Assembly (NCBI RefSeq): GCF_007097395.1
Contig: NZ_VKDC01000025.1
Span: 1-64,000, forward strand
DNA from: Fulvivirga sp. M361
GTDB taxonomy: Bacteria; Bacteroidota; Bacteroidia; Cytophagales; Cyclobacteriaceae
Length of the DNA: 64,000 nt
Direction: 5' to 3'
Both the position numbers and the translations under genes were made by a program. The notes beneath the pieces are model-generated. The model was not told where the DNA came from. It saw only the letters and a list, made by a program, of their open reading frames with translations, and did no database searches. This document shows positions 54,818-62,946 of this stretch, one piece after another (within the stretch, counting starts at the first letter, position 1; the number at the start of each line of letters is the position of its first letter).

Positions 54818-55654
54818 TTGAGAAAGAAGACCATTATATTGATCTATGTCCTGGTTACATTGGGGCCCTTAGCGCTTGGGTTAAGTTATTCTATACGCTA
54901 CAGCTTTGGCCTGACGGGTTTGATGAATGAGGGATTTACTTTAACACATTGGATCAAACTCTGTAAGGAGAGTGATGCATTATACAGTTTAGGGTATAGC
55001 GCCTGGCTCACCATTATTTCCATGTTACTTACATTAGGTTTATCCTTGATGCTGTCCTGGTGGTTTGTCCGCCGGAAAGGAGCTAATGGGTTGTTCAAGT
55101 CCCTTTTCTTGCCGATGTTATTCCCGCCGCTTGTAGCGGCTTTTGCATGGTTTTACCTCCTTAGTCCCGGGGGCATCATTTCCCGTATGGCATATCACCT
55201 GCACATTACCAATGCTATTGACGACTTCCCCCGCTGGACTAATGACAATTACAGTATAGGAATAGTGATCACACATGTGTTTCTAATATTTCCCATTTTT
55301 ACGTTATTATTTACTGCACAGGCACAGAAAGAGCGAGTGTCTGAGTTAATGAATGCTGCATTAACCTTAGGAAGCAGTAAAATACAATTCTTGAAACGTA
55401 TATACATTCCTCTATTGCTTTTAAAAACCCGTCCTGTTATTTGGCTCTACGGGATATTTTTATTGGGTACCTACGAAGTGCCTTTATTACTGGGGCAGTC
55501 TTCCCCAAGGCCAGTAACCTTGTTCATTACCGATAAACTTACCCGGTTTGACCTCAAGGACATCCCCGTTGGTCATGCTATGGTGGTGGTTTATACGCTA
55601 TTGGTTTTGGTTGTTATTGCCCTTTTTGTTCGTAAAAAGCAGCATCTGATTTGA
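54818..55654 (+). CDS. ABC transporter permease (first half of YnjC-type pair)
   Basis: A 278-residue inner membrane permease with about six membrane segments, starting at a TTG at 54818 (6 bp after the SBP stop). The cytoplasmic coupling loop carries the EAA-type motif (LMNAALTLGSSKIQFLKRIYIPLLL). In E. coli the corresponding YnjC is a single double-length permease; here the two halves are separate genes, this one and the next. It overlaps the next gene by 4 nt. Confidence 0.87.
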   Translation: MRKKTIILIYVLVTLGPLALGLSYSIRYSFGLTGLMNEGFTLTHWIKLCKESDALYSLGYSAWLTIISMLLTLGLSLMLSWWFVRRKGANGLFKSLFLPMLFPPLVAAFAWFYLLSPGGIISRMAYHLHITNAIDDFPRWTNDNYSIGIVITHVFLIFPIFTLLFTAQAQKERVSELMNAALTLGSSKIQFLKRIYIPLLLLKTRPVIWLYGIFLLGTYEVPLLLGQSSPRPVTLFITDKLTRFDLKDIPVGHAMVVVYTLLVLVVIALFVRKKQHLI

Positions 55655-56421
55655 AAAACCAACTCCGTCATATCGTACTTATTTTTGTATTATCCCCTTT
55701 TTTGACAGTGGTTTATCTGTCCCTGGTATCAGGATGGTCATTTCCTGACCTGTGGCAGGCCAATTTTACCCTGCGTTTTTGGAAAAGCCTTTTGGAGTCA
55801 GGTAGCGGATTATTGGACAGTTTGCGGTTGTCTTTGTTTATTTCATTTTCCATTGCTCTATTGGCTACGGCATTTGGTTTTTTTGTGTCTAAACAACTCA
55901 TGTTCTGGCAGCGCTATCAGGCTTTGTTACAACTGGCCTTCTATCCCTACCTTATTGCACCGGTAATACTCGGGGCCATGTTACAATACTATTTTGTACG
56001 TTGGGGGCTGACAGGGACACTTCTTGGTGTATTCCTGGCCCAAACCTTATTCGTTTTACCCTATAGTGTATTACTTATGGCCACCTTCTGGACGGACCGT
56101 ATCCGGCAGATCGCTTTTCAGGCCAGTAGTTTAGGTGCGTCCAACCGGCAGGTGAATGCATCTGTACTGTTTCCCATGGCCAGGTCGTGGTTACTATTAT
56201 GTTTTGTCCAGTGTTTTCTGATCTCCTGGTTTGAATATGGTATTACGCGCTTGATAGGTGTGGGTAAAGTAGATACGTTGACCATTAAAGTCATGCATTT
56301 TGTACAGGAGGCGAATCCACACTATGCAGCATTGGCAGCCTGCCTGATGATATTACCACTTTTGGTAGTACTGGTCATCAATCAGCGGTTAATCACAAAC
56401 AGAAATCCAAACCCACTATGA
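55651..56421 (+). CDS. ABC transporter permease (second half of YnjC-type pair)
   Basis: A 256-residue permease with about six membrane segments starting at a TTG that overlaps the previous stop (TTGA). The EAA loop is FQASSLGASNRQVNASVLFPMARSWLL. It pairs with the preceding permease to form the membrane channel. It overlaps the ATPase gene by 4 nt (ATGA), so all components are co-translated. Confidence 0.87.
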   Translation: MKNQLRHIVLIFVLSPFLTVVYLSLVSGWSFPDLWQANFTLRFWKSLLESGSGLLDSLRLSLFISFSIALLATAFGFFVSKQLMFWQRYQALLQLAFYPYLIAPVILGAMLQYYFVRWGLTGTLLGVFLAQTLFVLPYSVLLMATFWTDRIRQIAFQASSLGASNRQVNASVLFPMARSWLLLCFVQCFLISWFEYGITRLIGVGKVDTLTIKVMHFVQEANPHYAALAACLMILPLLVVLVINQRLITNRNPNPL

Positions 56422-57137
56422 TCGTTCTGGATAACTTGCATAAAGTCTATGATGGGGAGACTGTTTTGAATGGCTTGTCATTGGAAGTGCCTGAACAGCT
56501 CACACTTAGTATCCTGGGAAAATCAGGTAGCGGCAAAAGTACATTGCTAAAAATAATGGCCGGCCTGGAATCTGCCGATTCAGGGAGCTTCTCAGTGCAT
56601 GGTGAAGATATGTTATCGCTGGTACCTCAAAAAAGAGGAGTAGTATACCTGAGCCAGGAGCCCCTGCTTTTTCCACACTTAAGTGTCTTTGAAAACCTGG
56701 CTTACGGGCTTAAAATACGAAAACAGGATAAAGCCGCCATACAAAAGGACGTGGAGGTGATGGCAGATAAGCTTGGTCTGTCCGAACACTTAATGAAAGG
56801 GCCTCATCAACTTTCCGGTGGTCAAAAACAACGGGTGAGCTTCGGCAGGGCGCTTATTATTAATCCCAACATATTGTTACTGGACGAACCTTTTGGAAGC
56901 CTGGATACGCAAACCCGGGCTGAAATGCAGTCACTATTCAATAGCATTCGTAAGGAATTTAGCATTACCGCATTGTTTGTGACCCATGACTTAAAAGAGG
57001 CCCTGCTCATGGGGGACAGAGTTGCTATGATGCAAGACGGGAATTTACAGGTGTTTTCTTCTGTTGAGGCTTTTATAAACGATCCCGGCTCGGGAGCCGC
57101 CGATGAAATTAAATTTTGGAAACAGTTTAATCTTTAA
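56418..57137 (+). CDS. ABC transporter ATPase (YnjD-like)
   Basis: A 239-residue nucleotide-binding subunit. Walker A GKSGSGKST (residues about 35-43), Q-loop LSQEP, signature LSGGQKQRVSFGRAL, Walker B NILLLDEPFG, D-loop SLDTQ, H-loop FVTHD. It drives import through the two permeases. Two bases separate it from the radical SAM gene. Confidence 0.93.
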   Translation: MIVLDNLHKVYDGETVLNGLSLEVPEQLTLSILGKSGSGKSTLLKIMAGLESADSGSFSVHGEDMLSLVPQKRGVVYLSQEPLLFPHLSVFENLAYGLKIRKQDKAAIQKDVEVMADKLGLSEHLMKGPHQLSGGQKQRVSFGRALIINPNILLLDEPFGSLDTQTRAEMQSLFNSIRKEFSITALFVTHDLKEALLMGDRVAMMQDGNLQVFSSVEAFINDPGSGAADEIKFWKQFNL

Positions 57138-57139
57138 CA

Positions 57140-58084
57140 ATGAAAGATTTTAATCATATAGAATCTGTATACTGGGTGTTTACACAACTCTGTAACGATA
57201 AGTGCGACCACTGTTATAACTTATCAGGCCCTCAGGGTTCGAGAATATCTGAAGAAGACTGCCTCAACATTATCGAAAACTTACCGGATAGTGTAGAGCG
57301 ATTGATTTTATCTGGCGGTGAGCCGCTGGCAGAAAGGAAAAAACTGTACCTGATACTGGATAAGCTCAAAGAAAAGTACCAGGGTAAGACCCAGATCATG
57401 CTCCAGACCAATGGAGATCTGTTAACAGATGAGATCCTGGATACGCTGATCGAAAAAGGAGTGACACGTTTTGATATTGCCAGTATAGACCGTTATCACA
57501 AGGCGGCTGGCGGAAGACTCATGCAATTAGCTGAACTTTTTGAGTCAAGAGGAGTAAATGGTGATGATAAAGACCCGTTGGTACGTAAAGAGAATTACCT
57601 CCATAACTACTCCCTAAGCTGGGGGTATTGGGGCGCCAATGAGGATATGTGGCTGGGAGGTAACTGGGCAAGGGGCCGTGCAATGCAAAAGAACATATGG
57701 AAGAAGGACCCCGATCATAACTTTTGCGCGATCTTATCCGGGGCGGTAGGCTTCCTAAATGGAGGCGATAACATACCACAGGAAATATCCATACAGCTGT
57801 GGAAAATAAACCCCTGCTGTCCGGGTACAAAAGAAGCGCTGGGTGATGCCCGAAAGGAGAAGGTGGCCGATGTTCTTCTGCGCCTTTCCGGTAATCCGGT
57901 CTTTGAAATGCTGGACAAAGGTGATCCGTATAAAATGGGGGAGTCGGTCGGTATTTCAGAAAGTCATGCACGAAAGCGATGCGGAGAGCTTAAAAACGTG
58001 TGTCTCTGGTGTGATGAGTTCTTTGAAAAGCACTACGACATGTCTAAACTTGAAAAGAAAGCAGCAGAAGTACCCAAGGTATAA
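57140..58084 (+). CDS. Radical SAM protein of unknown reaction in the TonB/ABC importer operon
   Basis: A 314-residue radical SAM enzyme. The [4Fe-4S] cluster motif CNDKCDHC (Cys18, Cys22, Cys25) is canonical CxxxCxxC; LILSGGEPL is the GGE SAM-binding motif; MLQTNGDLL follows. The C-terminal half has further cysteines (NFCAIL, INPCCPGT, KRCGELKNVCLWCDEFF), suggesting a SPASM/Twitch-like auxiliary cluster. The linkage (2 bp after an ATPase and a complete uptake system) implies that its substrate is the imported ligand or that its product is needed for its use. I cannot assign a TIGRFAM class. It is not ArsS-like, as the N-terminus and C-terminus differ. Confidence 0.85.
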   Translation: MKDFNHIESVYWVFTQLCNDKCDHCYNLSGPQGSRISEEDCLNIIENLPDSVERLILSGGEPLAERKKLYLILDKLKEKYQGKTQIMLQTNGDLLTDEILDTLIEKGVTRFDIASIDRYHKAAGGRLMQLAELFESRGVNGDDKDPLVRKENYLHNYSLSWGYWGANEDMWLGGNWARGRAMQKNIWKKDPDHNFCAILSGAVGFLNGGDNIPQEISIQLWKINPCCPGTKEALGDARKEKVADVLLRLSGNPVFEMLDKGDPYKMGESVGISESHARKRCGELKNVCLWCDEFFEKHYDMSKLEKKAAEVPKV

Positions 58085-58101
58085 CATTATGGTAATATAG
58101 A

Positions 58102-58479
58102 ATGGAAGCAGAGAAGGAATTGATTTTCGTATATAATGCGGACTCAGGCGCCTGGAATGGATATATGGACATAATGCATAAGGTGTTCTCGCCAAAAACC
58201 TATGCATGTAATTTATGTGCGATCACCTATGGCACATTTTCCATTAAAAAGGAATGGGCAGATTTTATTGAAGGTCTGCCTGTAGCATTACGCTTTCTGC
58301 ACCGCGATGAATGGGAAAGGGAATTCAAACGCAAAGATGATCTTCCCGCAGTTTTTTTGAGAAGAGGCGATCAGCTGTCTGTTTGGCTGGAGGCGGAAAC
58401 GATGAATGAGATGGACCTAGAGGGGTTAAAAGGTTATATTGCTGCGCGTGTAAATGGAGCAGGGACGGAAATTGCCTGA
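58102..58479 (+). CDS. Small CxxC protein following the radical SAM gene
   Basis: A 125-residue soluble protein of a recurring but uncharacterised family: ELIFVYNADSGAWNGYMDIMHKVFSPKTYACNLCAITYGTFSIKKEW. The CNLC pair resembles a redox or metal site. No signal peptide or membrane segment; no Walker motif is present, so the label GTPase sometimes given to the family is not supported. It is 17 bp after the radical SAM gene and is the last gene of the run, so it is probably a partner of that enzyme or of the transporter. Confidence 0.7.
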   Translation: MEAEKELIFVYNADSGAWNGYMDIMHKVFSPKTYACNLCAITYGTFSIKKEWADFIEGLPVALRFLHRDEWEREFKRKDDLPAVFLRRGDQLSVWLEAETMNEMDLEGLKGYIAARVNGAGTEIA

Positions 58480-58762
58480 TTAAAAATCGGCAGAGTGAAT
58501 ATCAGAGGCAATGCATTTACCATTGCAAAGAATATATTTATCACCCATCACTAAAAATTTACCTAAAACAAACTCAATTCGTTATCTTATAAAATAATAG
58601 TCCGTGACTGTCTGGTGAAGTAATCCAGGCTGAAGGTCAAAGCTTTGTTCCTTATTTTGGTGAGTTTTAAACTAAGCTTGAAGTATAAACCATACATGTA
58701 TCTGGTTATTTTGAGTAAATTGAGATGAGCTGATCGGCCAAGCACCATAAATCAAACTGAAT

Positions 58763-59653
58763 ATGAAATTTACACTCATGATCATTTCGTTAATCGCCCT
58801 CATTTCCACAGGGTTAATATCGAAGTCAACCTCTGAAAATACTTTTTCAAAAGACACTTGGGAGTTTTTACTGGACAAGGACTTAAGCCAATGGGATATA
58901 TTTATGGGAGTACCCCATTATTCCGTTGATCTGGAAGGTTACCCAAAAGGAGACGGGATGAAAGGCACCCCTATTGGATTAAATAAAGACCCGTTGAAGG
59001 TGTTTTCAGTAGAAGAGGTGAACGGAGAACCAGTACTGAAAATTACCGGGCAGATCTATGCCGGATTGAGCACGAAACAAGTATTTGAAAACTACCATTT
59101 AAGTTTTGAGTTTAAGTGGGGGGAGAAAAAATATGAACCCAGGCTGGGAGACAAGAGAGACAGTGGTTTGCTTTACCATTGCCAGGAGCCACATGGCCAG
59201 TTTTGGAACGTTTGGATGCGCGCTCCTGAAATGCAGGTCCAGGAAACGGACTGTGGAGACTTTCATCCGTTGGCAGGGGTGAGCATGGATATCAAAGCGT
59301 CAAAGCATACAGAAAATAACAGGGAATATTGGATATACGATCCGAAAGGGAAGGTCAGGACGTTTAAAAGCGGACCTGGAGGCAGTTGCAGAAGGATCGC
59401 AAACTATGAAAAGCCAGGTCACCAGTGGAACCACCTCGAACTCATTTGTATAGGGGATAAAGCGTACCATATTGTGAATGGCAAAATAGTAATGGTGTTG
59501 GAAAACTCACGTGAATACACGAAAGACGGGATAGCTTCGGCACTAACGAAGGGAAAGATCCAGATCCAGTCTGAAGCGGCGGAAGTTTATTATAAGAACA
59601 TAAAAATTAGAAAAGTAACGAAGTTGCCAGAGGTTTTTGCAAAGCAATTGTAG
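58763..59653 (+). CDS. Secreted DUF1080 (3-keto-disaccharide hydrolase-like) protein
   Basis: A 296-residue exported protein (signal to about residue 24) with one DUF1080 beta-jelly-roll: WEFLLDKDLSQWDIFMG, LKITGQIYAGLSTKQVFENYHLSFEFKWG, DSGLLYHCQEPHGQFWNVWMRAPEMQVQETDCGDFHPLAG, GHQWNHLELICIGDKAYHIVNG. Relatives bind sugars or hydrolyse 3-keto-glycosides; the substrate here is unknown. Stand-alone gene, 283 bp after the small CxxC protein and not clearly part of either neighbouring cluster. Confidence 0.85.
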   Translation: MKFTLMIISLIALISTGLISKSTSENTFSKDTWEFLLDKDLSQWDIFMGVPHYSVDLEGYPKGDGMKGTPIGLNKDPLKVFSVEEVNGEPVLKITGQIYAGLSTKQVFENYHLSFEFKWGEKKYEPRLGDKRDSGLLYHCQEPHGQFWNVWMRAPEMQVQETDCGDFHPLAGVSMDIKASKHTENNREYWIYDPKGKVRTFKSGPGGSCRRIANYEKPGHQWNHLELICIGDKAYHIVNGKIVMVLENSREYTKDGIASALTKGKIQIQSEAAEVYYKNIKIRKVTKLPEVFAKQL

Positions 59654-59853
59654 TAGGCATTTATAGCCGGAATCCTTAAAGAGACTACTATCATCAGAAT
59701 AGATGGAACGAAATGAATAGCGGGTGACAAACAGCCTTTCCCGTTACCCATGAAGTGATTTGCTTAAAGTCGGGCTATTGCCACAGTTAACCCATCAAAT
59801 GACATTTAGTTGTAGCAGTCTATTTCTCCTGTTTCAGGGAATAAAATAATTAA

Positions 59854-59867
59854 GGATAAATTTGTCC
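59854..59867 (+). promoter_or_regulatory. Candidate Rrf2 operator
   Basis: GGATAAATTTGTCC is a palindrome with one mismatched pair, 41 bp upstream of the Rrf2-family ATG. It is AT-rich with G/C ends, like known Rrf2 (NsrR/IscR) sites. No exact second copy was noticed before ric. Confidence 0.4.
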
Positions 59868-59908
59868 GGAATTATATTTTCGAATAAATTCACATCAAAA
59901 TCGTCCGG

Positions 59909-60334
59909 ATGTTTTCAAAAGCCTGTGAGTATGCATCAAAAATCATGATTTACCTTGCTTCAAAGCGAGATGAGGATAAGCTGGCAGGGCTTAAGGATAT
60001 TGCAAAGGCCATCAATTCCCCCGAAGCTTATACGGCTAAAATATTACAGCAGCTTGTTCGGAGGGAGCTGTTACTTTCTGTAAGAGGACCCAACGGAGGG
60101 TTTGGTATACACAAAAACAAGGAAGTATCTCTCATGGAGGTCGTCATGGCCATTGATGGAGAGGGGATTGTGAAAAAATGCATTTTAGGATTGGAAGTTT
60201 GTTCGGAAAACCGCCCTTGTCCGGTACATGATAAGTTCGTAGCGGTGAGGGACCACTTACGTGGTATTCTCTCTACTACATTGATCACCGAAGTAGGGGA
60301 CGGTATAGAAGAGAGTATCTTTTTCTTAAAATGA
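59909..60334 (+). CDS. Rrf2-family iron-sulfur regulator (NsrR-like)
   Basis: A 141-residue winged-helix regulator of the Rrf2 family: N-terminal FSKACEYASKIMIYLAS, recognition region EAYTAKILQQLVRRELLLSVRGPNGGF, and three cysteines in KKCILGLEVCSENRPCPVHDKF that would hold an iron-sulfur cluster (as in NsrR, IscR, RsrR). NsrR senses nitric oxide through its cluster. It lies just upstream of ric on the same strand, 51 bp apart, so it probably controls the NO-response genes that follow. A candidate operator lies 41 bp upstream of its own start. Confidence 0.9.
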   Translation: MFSKACEYASKIMIYLASKRDEDKLAGLKDIAKAINSPEAYTAKILQQLVRRELLLSVRGPNGGFGIHKNKEVSLMEVVMAIDGEGIVKKCILGLEVCSENRPCPVHDKFVAVRDHLRGILSTTLITEVGDGIEESIFFLK

Positions 60335-60385
60335 TGAAACATCTAACTAATAAAGGATATAAAGGTCTTTAAATCTTAAATAAAA

Positions 60386-61108
60386 ATGAAAAACATTTCT
60401 CAATTAAAAGTTGGAAAAATTGTAGCCATCAATTTCCGAACCTCTAAAGTGTTGACTGCCCATAATATTGACTTTTGTTGCAAAGGTGGGGTCACGTTGG
60501 AAGAGGCGTGTAAAGAGCGAAATTTGTCACTGGATCAGATCATTGCTGAACTGGAAGAATCATTTAAAACCCCGGATGCATTCGACTATGAGCATCTTGA
60601 TTTGAAGGAGTTAATTGATATTATCGTCAATAACCATCATAAGTATGTAGAAAATACGGTTCCTGCTTTAAGGACTTACCTGAACAAACTGAGTGAGGTA
60701 CACGGAGGCAATCATCCTGAGCTTTTGGAGATCAGAGAGATGTTCGATTCCTCTGCTGAGGCGCTTGTGGTGCATATGCGGAAGGAAGAAACAATTGTGT
60801 TTCCATATATCAAGGCGATGGTAGAAGCCAAAGAAAGGGATTTCCCACTTTCTGAACCTTATTTTGGTCATTTAAATAACCCCTTACAACTCATGGAAGA
60901 AGATCATGATCTTGAAGGGGAGCGGTTTAGAGAAATTGCAAGGCTGAGCGGAAACTATGAATGTCCTGAAGATGGATGCCAGACCTATAGTGTAGCCTAT
61001 GCCTTACTCAAAGAGTTTGAAGAAGATTTACATAAGCACATCCATTTGGAAAACAATATTCTGTTTGCCAAGGCCCGGGCATTGTATTCGGAAATCATAC
61101 CAAATTGA
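60386..61108 (+). CDS. ric: Iron-sulfur cluster repair di-iron protein (Ric/ScdA/YtfE)
   Basis: A 240-residue cytoplasmic protein that repairs Fe-S clusters damaged by NO or oxidants. An N-terminal ScdA domain (VLTAHNIDFCCKGGVTLEEAC, Cys-Cys at about 31-32) precedes a hemerythrin-like four-helix bundle with the di-iron His/Glu ligands (NNHHKYVE, HMRKEETIVFPYI, EEDHDLEGE, HKHIHLENNILF). Second gene of the Rrf2-led run, 8 bp before the membrane protein gene. Confidence 0.93.
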   Translation: MKNISQLKVGKIVAINFRTSKVLTAHNIDFCCKGGVTLEEACKERNLSLDQIIAELEESFKTPDAFDYEHLDLKELIDIIVNNHHKYVENTVPALRTYLNKLSEVHGGNHPELLEIREMFDSSAEALVVHMRKEETIVFPYIKAMVEAKERDFPLSEPYFGHLNNPLQLMEEDHDLEGERFREIARLSGNYECPEDGCQTYSVAYALLKEFEEDLHKHIHLENNILFAKARALYSEIIPN

Positions 61109-61116
61109 CCCGATAA

Positions 61117-62370
61117 ATGGAAAACGAAAACCGCTTCGATGCAGCATTCCATCCGGTGTTCAGGTTTCGCTGGATGAAAGTGGCGGTTTTCTATTTTCTT
61201 TTAGCGTCTGTACTAGGCGCGTTAATGCGCTACCTCTACATACATGAAATTCCGTTTCTGGATTACAAGCACGTATTACACGCGCATTCGCACCTGGCGC
61301 TGCTGGGGTGGGGCTATATGTTTGTTTCAGGAGCCATGCTGTTTTTACTGATCAAAAAACCGGTAACAAGGGCGATTTATCACAAAATATTCATTTTGAA
61401 TACCACCGCGGCCTTTGGGATGACGGTATTCTTTCTCTACCAGGGATATGGTATCTACAGTATTACTTTTTCAACGGTACACCTGATTTCGGTATACCTG
61501 TTTGCCTATTATTTTTTACGGGACTTCAGGATTGTAAAGCCGGGTCCACATTCTCCGTTTATCAGGTGGAGTATTTATTGGTTACTGATCTCTTCACTGG
61601 GTCTCTGGGCGATTGCTCCGGTCAGTGCAATACTGGGTAAGCTACATCCTTTGTATTACATGAGTATCCAGTTCTTTTTACATTTTCAGTTCAATGGCTG
61701 GTTTACGTATGCCGTTATTGGCCTCCTGATCTATTATATATCCGGGAAGAATACTTCCGTGGTCATACCGGCATCCGGGTTTGTACTTTTACAGCTTTCC
61801 CTGTTATTAACTTATGCGCTTAGCGTGACCTGGAGCACACCCATGTCCATTGTATTTTACCTGAATACAGTTGGTGTCATTCTTCAGGCAGCGGCTTTTT
61901 ATCTGATCATAAGATCTGTCTTCAGGTCTTATAATCCGTTCCGTTCGCTGACGCACTGGACCGATTGGTTATTGATGTTCGGAATAGTCTGCCTGATTCT
62001 AAAGGTAATGGCTCAAATGGCTGTGGCTGTTCCTGCCATCGCTACCATTTCTTACACCATTCGGAACTATGTCATAGGATTTATCCATTTGATCGTGCTT
62101 GGTTTTGTATCACTGACAGGCGCGGCTGTTCTTATTAAATCCAATTTACTTTCCAAAAACAGTACTTCCGGGTGGGGTTGGGTACTGCTGTTAATAGCTT
62201 TTACAGGAACAGAGGCATTGCTTTTTGGCCAGGGTACATTGCTTTGGATGGAGTTGGGATTTATTACGCATTATCATCTTTTACTTTTTGGAATTACACT
62301 GCTGTTCCCTATCTCCCTTTCGGTGATTTTAGCTGGTTTCAAGAGGCCTGATTTTGCCAATACATCATGA
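61117..62370 (+). CDS. His-rich multi-pass membrane protein in the NO/N2O cluster
   Basis: A 417-residue inner membrane protein with about 12 hydrophobic segments. An early motif HVLHAHSHLALLGWGY (His52, 55, 57, 59), a second His-containing helix (FFLHFQFNGWF) and a third near the end (GFITHYHLLLFG) suggest haem or metal ligands like those of haem-copper oxidase subunit I, NorB or NnrS, but it is not a clear member of any. It begins 8 bp after ric and precedes the cytochrome c and nosZ genes, so a role in NO detoxification or electron delivery is likely. Function unknown. Confidence 0.75.
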   Translation: MENENRFDAAFHPVFRFRWMKVAVFYFLLASVLGALMRYLYIHEIPFLDYKHVLHAHSHLALLGWGYMFVSGAMLFLLIKKPVTRAIYHKIFILNTTAAFGMTVFFLYQGYGIYSITFSTVHLISVYLFAYYFLRDFRIVKPGPHSPFIRWSIYWLLISSLGLWAIAPVSAILGKLHPLYYMSIQFFLHFQFNGWFTYAVIGLLIYYISGKNTSVVIPASGFVLLQLSLLLTYALSVTWSTPMSIVFYLNTVGVILQAAAFYLIIRSVFRSYNPFRSLTHWTDWLLMFGIVCLILKVMAQMAVAVPAIATISYTIRNYVIGFIHLIVLGFVSLTGAAVLIKSNLLSKNSTSGWGWVLLLIAFTGTEALLFGQGTLLWMELGFITHYHLLLFGITLLFPISLSVILAGFKRPDFANTS

Positions 62371-62446
62371 TCGGCATCATACTTAAACCGATGAATATCA
62401 GCTATTATTAATATGATCAAACTACACTCACATAAATACTATCACT

Positions 62447-62941
62447 ATGAAAAAAATAATTTTATTGATACTGGGATCACTCAGCTTGAATTTGATCTCC
62501 TGCGGGGATGGCGGTAAAAGCCGTATTGATAAGATCAAATCAGAGACCATTAAAACTCCTGAAGCCAACCCTAAAGGCATTGGTGAAGTGAAAAATGTAA
62601 CGCTTACGGACCCTTTGGAAGAGAACATGATCAAAAGTGGTAAAGCAATTTATGAAATGAAATGTTCAGCATGCCATAAGCTTACCGACCAGCGCGTGGT
62701 AGGGCCGGGGTGGGCAGGAGTCACCAATAAAAGACGCCCTGAATGGATCATGAATATGATCACTAATGTGGATGTGATGTTGGATCAGGACCCCGAAGCC
62801 CAAAAGTTACTGGAGGAATGTTTGACGAGAATGCCTAACCAGGGGGTGGCCATAGGGGATGCCAGAGACCTCCTTGAATTTATGCGACAAAATGACCTTG
62901 ACAAGACACAACAAAAAGATCAGGCTTTGACTAAAAATTAA
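62447..62941 (+). CDS. Monohaem cytochrome c lipoprotein
   Basis: A 164-residue lipoprotein (lipobox LISCGDGG) with one class I cytochrome c domain: haem attachment MKCSACH (about residues 69-75), and axial Met probably in LTRMPNQG (about 127). It sits 5 bp before nosZ and is the obvious electron donor to it, as in other clade II nos clusters. It is membrane-anchored by its lipid in the periplasm. Confidence 0.9.
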   Translation: MKKIILLILGSLSLNLISCGDGGKSRIDKIKSETIKTPEANPKGIGEVKNVTLTDPLEENMIKSGKAIYEMKCSACHKLTDQRVVGPGWAGVTNKRRPEWIMNMITNVDVMLDQDPEAQKLLEECLTRMPNQGVAIGDARDLLEFMRQNDLDKTQQKDQALTKN

Positions 62942-62946
62942 CTATC

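Noticed and set aside
57140-58084. Assignment of the radical SAM protein as ArsS (arsenosugar synthesis)
   Set aside because: DUF2064 and radical SAM genes do occur with ArsS, but the N-terminal motif and the C-terminal cysteine pattern here differ from ArsS and no arsM is nearby.
58102-58479. Label GTPase for the small CxxC protein
   Set aside because: No Walker A, Walker B or NKxD-type motif is present.
58508-58526. GCAATG/CATTGC hairpin and a 28-codon frame in the gap before the DUF1080 gene
   Set aside because: Six-bp stem without T-run and a short frame without start context; not distinguishable from chance.
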